Part shown: positions 5,622 to 10,914 of the stretch, piece after piece
Layout: each line of letters opens with the position of its first letter
Position numbering within the stretch: position 1 is the first letter of the stretch
Assembly: GCA_031288885.1 (NCBI GenBank)
Contig: JAITQP010000121.1
Location: 1 to 10,914, forward strand
Direction: 5' to 3'
Source: Prevotellaceae bacterium
Lineage (GTDB): Bacteria; Bacteroidota; Bacteroidia; Bacteroidales; UBA932
DNA length: 10,914 nucleotides
Notes under the pieces: generated by a model
What the model was told of the DNA's origin: nothing
Database searches by the model: none
What the model saw: only the letters and a program-made list of their open reading frames with translations
Made by a program: the position numbers and the translations under genes

Positions 5622-7100
5622 TTACTTTAGCCACCACGTTTTTTGGTTGATTTTGTCGTTTCCCTCCCCAAACTGCTTTTTGATGGCGTCGGTCACGTTT
5701 TTAGCGTTGTAGTCGTACTCCGATTGGGGGTACATCCACCGGAACGGCAGCTCCACGCCTGCGGGGCGGCGATATTCGGGGTAACCCGTCCGGAGAGCGT
5801 CGAAAAAGGGCGTCCACTTTCCTTGCAAAAACGACTGGAAGTACTTTTGGAGGATGATGGCTTCGATTTTTTCCGTCGTCGTCGTTTTTTGCGACAGATC
5901 GTTTACGGTTTCCGACAGGTAAGCCTCCGCCGCCGCTTCGCTCACGTACTGCCCCAAGCCTTTGGCGTAGGTTTCGTAGAACTTAAACGAGGCCTTCACC
6001 CCATTTTGGTAGTAGGCGTTCGCATCTTCGCTTATCCACCCCCGCACCGCCGCTTCGGCCAGCATGAGCTGCAGCTCGGAGTAGCCCAGCAGCACAGACG
6101 GCTCGCAGGTGGGATCTTGGTAGTAGCGCTCCAGCACCTTGGATACTTTTCCCTCGGTTGCCTTTTGGTTCACCATGCCGTATGGCGCCGCCGGATCGCC
6201 GCCCTCGTAAGCCGTGAAGTCGTTCAGCGCTTTTCCGGCCTCCTTAGCGTCTTTGGTCTGCGTGCAGAAAATAAACAAGCGGGGGTCTTTGTGCTCCTGC
6301 AGCCGCCGGATGAACGTAGAGTCGATGTACATTCCCGAGCCGTAGTCGCTTGAGTTAAACTCCGGATAGCGGTTTCCCTCCTGATCTACGTAAACCACCT
6401 GCCCGTTGTCCTGAATGCCCTGCATAAGCGGTTCGCTTTGCACAATCGCGGCAAAGCGGCTTTTGACGTCCAAGTCCGCATCGGCTTCTTTTTGCGACAA
6501 AGATAGCAATATTTTCAAACGAAAAACATTTACCAGCTTTCGCCACTGGTCGGTTGAGCCGCTATAGATAATATCGCCGCGGATAATCGTATTTTCGCCT
6601 TTCAGCAGCTCGTTGGCCTCCTCCAGCTCCTGCAGAACGCCGGCAAAGACCGCCTTTTGGTCGTCGTACGCCGGCGTGTAAATCCCGTCGGACTCCCCCT
6701 TCAGGGCTTCGGAGTAGGGGATGTCGCCAAACTGTAGCGCCATGCAGTAGAGGTAGTGGGCGCGAAAAAACTTGCCCAGCGCAACGTAGCAGGGTTCTTC
6801 CACCCGCTCGGCCTCCTCCATCATTTTTTGCACGTTGCGCATGTCGAGGAAAGAGAAGTCGCCGCGCGTCCACTTGTAGTACTGCCCGCTACTTTCGCCG
6901 TCGGTTTTCACCAGCATTTTGTTGACGTAAAGGGGCTCTCTCCCCTGAAAGGAGCGGAAAGCGTCCCACTCTATCTGGGTGAGCAGCAGCTGCGGGTGGG
7001 TTTCGCGGGGGCTGTTGGGGTTTTCGTTAATTTCGTCGAACTTTTGGCAGGAGGTCAGCCCGCAGCAGAGCGCGATAAGGATAAAGTATGCACGTTTCAT
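5622..7100 (-). CDS. SusD-like (SusD-like_2/RagB type) surface lipoprotein
   Basis: A 492-aa lipoprotein with signal MKRAYFILIALCCGLTSC and C18 as acylation site; D22 and E23 soon after the cysteine suit outer-membrane surface export in Bacteroidota. The mature start FDEINENPN is typical of the PF12771 SusD-like group. Helical TPR-like segments follow, including FFRAHYLYCMALQFGDIPYSEA (split here: 111-120 and 121-132), the late helix GYSELQLMLAEAAVRGW (339-355) and the C-terminal signature RTGYP (437-441) with YPQSEY (457-462) and a WW near the end (489-490). Length is normal. SusD proteins cap the SusC barrel and bind the ligand. The gene follows SusC by 31 bases, with an AT-rich spacer and no Shine-Dalgarno. 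The frame stays open 38 codons into SusC, but those codons lack a signal peptide and I reject that start. Confidence 0.93.
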   Translation of the reverse strand: MKRAYFILIALCCGLTSCQKFDEINENPNSPRETHPQLLLTQIEWDAFRSFQGREPLYVNKMLVKTDGESSGQYYKWTRGDFSFLDMRNVQKMMEEAERVEEPCYVALGKFFRAHYLYCMALQFGDIPYSEALKGESDGIYTPAYDDQKAVFAGVLQELEEANELLKGENTIIRGDIIYSGSTDQWRKLVNVFRLKILLSLSQKEADADLDVKSRFAAIVQSEPLMQGIQDNGQVVYVDQEGNRYPEFNSSDYGSGMYIDSTFIRRLQEHKDPRLFIFCTQTKDAKEAGKALNDFTAYEGGDPAAPYGMVNQKATEGKVSKVLERYYQDPTCEPSVLLGYSELQLMLAEAAVRGWISEDANAYYQNGVKASFKFYETYAKGLGQYVSEAAAEAYLSETVNDLSQKTTTTEKIEAIILQKYFQSFLQGKWTPFFDALRTGYPEYRRPAGVELPFRWMYPQSEYDYNAKNVTDAIKKQFGEGNDKINQKTWWLK

Positions 7101-7131
7101 AATGGGTATATTTTTATATTTTAACGTTATT

Positions 7132-10100
7132 TTATAGCTTAACATTAAGAGAAATGCCAACGTAGCGTGCGGCCGGATCCTGCAAGTTGTCGTCGTCGCC
7201 GTAGTCAGGGTCAACGTAGGGCGCCTTTTTCCACATCAGCAGGTTGTAGCCGAAGAGGGATACGTCGCACGACTTTACTTTTCCGAGGTCAACCAGCTTT
7301 GTCAGGTCGTAGCCTACGGAGAGCCGCCTGAGCTTAAAGAAGGAGCGGTCGAATACGTTGGCAAACTGCTCGCTCTCCTCCTCCGTCACCCTTGCCTGAT
7401 AGGGGTATATCTGGCACCATGTTTGCCAGCTAACGGCGTCGGTGTTTGTCCGGTAGGTGCGGGTGTCGGAGATAATGTTGCCCTCCACGTCCCGACTCAC
7501 ATCTCCGCCGGTTACGATTACGCCGGCGGGCACGTACACGGGTTTTCCGGCGGCGTATTCGGCGTCGCGGTACTCCACGGAGCTGGGGTGCTTTCCTCCC
7601 CACCACATTTTTTCCACCGTTCGCGACCACATCAGCCCGCCCCACGCGCCGTCTACATCGACGTCTACCTTAAAATCTTTTACGCTGAAGCTGTTGTGCA
7701 GCCCCAGCCGCCACGAGGGGTCAACGTGCCCCAGCTTGGCTTGATAGGGGTCTTTGATGGGCAGCAGGTTGTTTGCGTCGAGTATCAGCTGCCCGTCGGC
7801 GCTTTTTTGCCAAACGGTGCTCACGTAGGTGTCTGCGCGGTCGCCCACCTTCAGGTTGTTGTAGGTTGCCTGAGAGCCGTATATTTTTGTCAGCGTTTTG
7901 ACGGAGCGGCTCCAGCTGGCCGAAACATCCCACTTGAGCAGCCTGCCGGACACGGGGCGCGCGCCCAGCACCACCTCGCAGCCGTTTGTGGTATACTCGT
8001 TTCCGTTCACCTTTCGGCTGTTAAACCCCGAGGCCTCGGAGACGTTGAGGTTAATGAGCTGGTTTTCGTCCAGCATGTGGTAGTAAGCCACCTCGAGCGA
8101 GAGCTTGTTGCGGAGGAAAGCGGTGGAGAGCCCCAGCTCGTAGGAGGTGGATTTTTCGGGCATTACGTCCGGATTGACGATGGCGTCCGGATAGCTCACG
8201 GAGGGCGTAGCGCCGTAGGTCACGCCCTTGCTGTAGGTGGCGTAGGCGCTGTAGGGCTCCAAATCGTTGGACACCTGCGCCCACGAGCCGTAGAGCTTGA
8301 GGAAGTCAACGGCCTTGGGCAGCGTGAGGTACTCCGAAACCATGGTGCTGAGCGCCACCGAGGGGTAAAAGTACGACCGGTTGGAGGTCGGAAGCGTGGA
8401 AGACCAGTCGTTGCGGGCGGTTACGTTGAGGAACACGGCGTCGTAGAAGTCTACGTTGGCCGTTCCGTAAACGCTGCGGATTTCTTTCCCGTAGTAGCTG
8501 TTGGAGGCCATAACAGGCCCCTGCGTATTGTTGAGGCTGTAGAGGAAGGGCGACACCAGCCCGTCGGTAGATTGGTACTCCTCGCGGTTGTTCCTGCTAA
8601 AAAGGGCGGCTCCGGCGTTTACCGAAAGGTTGACCCTCGTCCCCAAGTCCCGAAAGTACGAAGCCAGCACATCCGCGTCAAAGTTTTGCGCGCCGCGGTT
8701 CCATGTTTTGAAATCGCCGTTGCGGGAGTCCCCGTAGTTCATGTAAGATTTGGGGCTTTTCATGTCCTCGTATGTTTGGGTTTTGTGCAGCGCCAAGCGC
8801 CCCTGAACGGAGAGGCTCGGCAGGATTTGCCAGTGGAGGCGCGTTTTGCCGTCGAGCACGTTCAGGTCTTTTTTCTGCTCCAGCTCGTAGGCGGCAAAGT
8901 AGGGGTTGTTGTACCACGCATAGTTGTAGTTTGCCTGCCGGTACCCGTCCTGCCCGGGCACGTAGAAGTGCTTGGCCAGCTCCTGCCCGTTTACGTCGGC
9001 GCTCATCCAGATAAGGATGGTGTAGATGTGGTTTTTGGGGCCGTAGCCGTAGCGCGGGTAGTTGGGCGAGTAAACTCTGCTGTACGACAGGGACGCGTCG
9101 AGCTGTAGATTTTTGGCGATATCCACGGAGGAGCTAAAGCTCAGGCCACCGGTGGACAGGGAGGTGTTGGGCACCTGCCCCTGCTGGTAGGCATACTTTC
9201 CGGAGGCGTAGTAGCGCGCCTTTTCGCCCTTGTAGGCGATGGAAAAGTTGTTGCTGGTCACGGCGCCCATTCGGAGAAAATCCTCAAGGTTGTCGTGCGC
9301 CACCCAGTCGATGGGGACGCGCTCGTAGAGCGATTTGTCGTCGTAGATGGTTCCGGCCACGTCTCCCCACCAGCTGATAACCTCACCGGTTTGCTTGTTT
9401 CGGATGGGGCTGTTCCACTGCGGGATTTTGACGCCGGTGTTGAGCTTTGGCCCCCACGTCATGTCGCCGTCCGAAATTCCGCCGTCGGCGCCGTCCCAAA
9501 ACTCGTACTTCCCGTTTGAGCCGCTTCCGTACTCCTTTTGGGATTCCGGAAAGACCGTAAACCCTGCCGTAACCATGTTTTGGGTGGAGATGGAAACCTC
9601 CAGCCCCTCCTTTTTGGCCGTTTTGGAGACGAGGAGGATGGCTCCGTTCTTTCCCCTCGACCCGTAGAGCGCCGAGGCGGTGGGACCTTTCAGCACGTTG
9701 ATGCTTTCGATGTCGTCGCCGTTGACGTCAAAGAAGTCCGTTTCCAGCGGAATGCCGTCCAGCACAATCAGCGGCGTTTTTCCGCGCAGCGAAATTTGCG
9801 GCGCCTGAAAGATGCCCGTCAGGTTGTTGACCGTGAGGCCGGCAATCTGTCCGGACAGGGCGTTGCCGATGTTCATCGTTTGCGACTCCAGCAGCGCCTC
9901 GTTGGCGACCTGCTGCGTGGTGTAGCCCAGCTTTTTCTTCTGCTGCCTGATGCCGATGGCCGTAACCACCACCTCGTCGAGCTTTTGGTCTTCCTCCTTT
10001 AGCGTAACGTTGAGCACGGGCTGCTCCCCCACCGGATGCTCCTGCGCAACAAAACCGATGAACGAAAAGACAAGCGTTTGCCCCTTGGAGGCGCTTATGG

Positions 10101-10281
10101 CAAAGCTCCCCTCAAAATCCGTGAGCGCGCCGATTGGGGTGCTCTTCACGTGCACGTTCACGCCCGCCAGCGGCTCCCCTTTGGCGTCAAAAACTTTTCC
10201 CCTCAGCTCGACAGGCTGGGCGCACAGCGCGCCATGGAATAGCATGAGCGCAATTCCTAAAAATGTAAATAGTGATTTCAT
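7132..10281 (-). CDS. SusC/RagA-family TonB-dependent transporter
   Basis: A 1049-aa outer-membrane transporter. Signal peptide about 1-21 (cleavage likely after A21). Residues about 24-96 are a carboxypeptidase regulatory-like domain (LRGKVFDAKGEPLAGVNV). A TonB-box-like LDEVVVTAIG lies at 101-110. The plug spans about 115-222, with NALSGQIAGL (140-149), LIVLDGIP (171-178), DDIESINVLKG (189-199) and ALYGSRGKNGA (204-214), all SusC hallmarks. The rest is a beta-barrel rich in aromatic strands that ends in NVKL. Length is normal and there is no frameshift. With SusD it forms the TonB-powered uptake complex. It starts 30 bases after the 186-aa gene and precedes SusD by 31. The substrate is unknown; no glycoside hydrolase is encoded in the window, and the only enzyme in the unit is a phosphoesterase, so a glycan substrate is not indicated. 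Confidence 0.96.
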   Translation of the reverse strand: MKSLFTFLGIALMLFHGALCAQPVELRGKVFDAKGEPLAGVNVHVKSTPIGALTDFEGSFAISASKGQTLVFSFIGFVAQEHPVGEQPVLNVTLKEEDQKLDEVVVTAIGIRQQKKKLGYTTQQVANEALLESQTMNIGNALSGQIAGLTVNNLTGIFQAPQISLRGKTPLIVLDGIPLETDFFDVNGDDIESINVLKGPTASALYGSRGKNGAILLVSKTAKKEGLEVSISTQNMVTAGFTVFPESQKEYGSGSNGKYEFWDGADGGISDGDMTWGPKLNTGVKIPQWNSPIRNKQTGEVISWWGDVAGTIYDDKSLYERVPIDWVAHDNLEDFLRMGAVTSNNFSIAYKGEKARYYASGKYAYQQGQVPNTSLSTGGLSFSSSVDIAKNLQLDASLSYSRVYSPNYPRYGYGPKNHIYTILIWMSADVNGQELAKHFYVPGQDGYRQANYNYAWYNNPYFAAYELEQKKDLNVLDGKTRLHWQILPSLSVQGRLALHKTQTYEDMKSPKSYMNYGDSRNGDFKTWNRGAQNFDADVLASYFRDLGTRVNLSVNAGAALFSRNNREEYQSTDGLVSPFLYSLNNTQGPVMASNSYYGKEIRSVYGTANVDFYDAVFLNVTARNDWSSTLPTSNRSYFYPSVALSTMVSEYLTLPKAVDFLKLYGSWAQVSNDLEPYSAYATYSKGVTYGATPSVSYPDAIVNPDVMPEKSTSYELGLSTAFLRNKLSLEVAYYHMLDENQLINLNVSEASGFNSRKVNGNEYTTNGCEVVLGARPVSGRLLKWDVSASWSRSVKTLTKIYGSQATYNNLKVGDRADTYVSTVWQKSADGQLILDANNLLPIKDPYQAKLGHVDPSWRLGLHNSFSVKDFKVDVDVDGAWGGLMWSRTVEKMWWGGKHPSSVEYRDAEYAAGKPVYVPAGVIVTGGDVSRDVEGNIISDTRTYRTNTDAVSWQTWCQIYPYQARVTEEESEQFANVFDRSFFKLRRLSVGYDLTKLVDLGKVKSCDVSLFGYNLLMWKKAPYVDPDYGDDDNLQDPAARYVGISLNVKL

Positions 10282-10311
10282 GGATGGATTGTTAATTTTG
10301 CGTTAAATGAA

Positions 10312-10872
10312 TTATAGGCGGGTGATTTTTACTTGCTTAAACAGGTTGATTTGCTGCGCCGCGTTGCCCTTTGCCTTGCTGAGCAGGGTTTCGAAGCTGT
10401 AGGTGTCCGGCTCGTCCACGGCGGCGATGGCGACCTCCAGCACAAACGCCAGCTCGCCTGCGGCCTGCTGCACGGTCAGGTTACCCTTTTTGATTTCCTT
10501 TTTGAGGTGCTTTTCCACCTTGCGCGCCGCGTGGTAGATATTCGGCTTGCGGATGATGGTGCGCATTGTCGGGTCGCCCAGCACAACCTCCTCCCGATGG
10601 ATGTAGTACTGCTCCACCAGAGCTTTCAGGCAGGCCACGCGCTGCCCAAAATCCTCCTCCTCAGCGTATGGGAGCTGCGACACGCTGAACGAATCCGGCA
10701 CGGTTGAGTAAAACTCCCACCGGCAGGCGGCTTTTGCCTCCGCCTTCACCGCCGACGCCCCACCCGTACCCCACGCCTCCTTGGTGTGGGACGCAAGGAG
10801 ACTTTGCGAAAACGCGCTGCTCATGCTAATGCATGCGGTTAGCGCTGATACATAAAGTTTCATTCTTTTCAT
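10312..10872 (-). CDS. Unrecognised small exported protein, first gene of the SusCD operon
   Basis: A 186-aa protein that I do not recognise. The N-terminus (MKRMKLYVSALTACISMSSAFS) is a clear signal peptide with likely cleavage before Q23; there is no good lipobox, so it should be a soluble periplasmic or outer-membrane-associated protein. The mature part has an acidic patch (EEED, 71-74) and then predicted helices: about 76-95, a Lys-rich stretch near 115-130 (KVEKHLKKEIKKG) and an Ala-rich helix near 133-152. M4 is an alternative start. A -7 promoter element lies 33 bases upstream and the gene ends 30 bases before SusC, so it opens the unit. It could be an accessory subunit of the SusCD complex, but this is inference from position only. 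Codon use resembles its neighbours. Confidence 0.82.
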   Translation of the reverse strand: MKRMKLYVSALTACISMSSAFSQSLLASHTKEAWGTGGASAVKAEAKAACRWEFYSTVPDSFSVSQLPYAEEEDFGQRVACLKALVEQYYIHREEVVLGDPTMRTIIRKPNIYHAARKVEKHLKKEIKKGNLTVQQAAGELAFVLEVAIAAVDEPDTYSFETLLSKAKGNAAQQINLFKQVKITRL

Positions 10873-10905
10873 CTTTTGTTCATCTTTAAATTATTTTTTC
10901 AGCCG

Positions 10906-10913
10906 CAAAGGTA
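10906..10913 (-). promoter_or_regulatory. -7 promoter element of the SusCD operon
   Basis: On the minus strand the sequence reads TACCTTTG, an exact TAnnTTTG match followed by the frequent CGGC. The -33 element would lie beyond the right edge. The leader to the ATG at 10872 is about 28 bases. It implies that the 186-aa gene, SusC, SusD and the phosphoesterase form one transcript, since no comparable element was found between them. Confidence 0.55.
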
Positions 10914-10914
10914 T

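Noticed and set aside
7101..7214. N-terminal extension of SusD into SusC
   Set aside because: The extra 38 codons encode no signal peptide, while the later ATG gives a typical lipoprotein signal.
7423..9108. 561-codon plus-strand open frame opposite SusC
   Set aside because: It is the shadow of the SusC barrel; the His/Val/Gly-rich translation shows no family signal.

Overview
The window looks like a chromosomal stretch of a fairly GC-rich member of the Bacteroidota, most likely Bacteroidales. The evidence is a SusC/SusD pair, lipoproteins with type II signal peptides, near absence of Shine-Dalgarno sequences, three matches to the Bacteroidota -7 promoter consensus TAnnTTTG, and an EF-G paralogue of the type known as EF-G2 in Bacteroides. 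Genus cannot be told from the sequence alone.

Layout. (1) Bases 2-79 are the last 25 codons of a plus-strand gene of unknown function. (2) Bases 80-646 hold no gene but are crowded with repeats: a short perfect hairpin, dispersed GC-rich repeats, and a nested palindromic element of about 300 bp (334-636). (3) Bases 667-1710 (+) encode a solitary DUF1016/YhcG-type PD-(D/E)XK nuclease, clearly lower in GC than its neighbours. Its promoter abuts the palindrome, and the whole segment is framed by 24-bp inverted repeats (96-119 and 1788-1811, 23/24 identical). (4) Everything from 1807 to the right edge lies on the minus strand in two transcription units.

Minus-strand unit A starts at a promoter near 4530. 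It encodes EF-G2 (2324-4480) and, overlapping it by 8 bases, a LEA14-like lipoprotein (1807-2331). The EF-G2 has Ser where the GTPase-catalytic His of EF-G normally sits and an extra segment of roughly 25 residues in domain IV. An 11-bp perfect inverted repeat overlaps its promoter.

Minus-strand unit B starts at a promoter at the right edge (10906-10913). It encodes an unrecognised exported protein of 186 aa, a SusC-type TonB-dependent transporter, a SusD-like lipoprotein and a calcineurin-like metallophosphoesterase lipoprotein. Successive genes are separated by 30, 31 and 31 bases. The natural reading is an outer-membrane uptake system in which SusD captures and SusC imports a ligand, with the phosphoesterase acting on that ligand or a derivative, so a phosphoester-containing nutrient is plausible but unproven.

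The points most worth a second look are the repeat-framed nuclease cassette with its giant palindrome, the operator-like inverted repeat in front of EF-G2, and the four-gene SusCD-phosphoesterase operon with its uncharacterised first gene.
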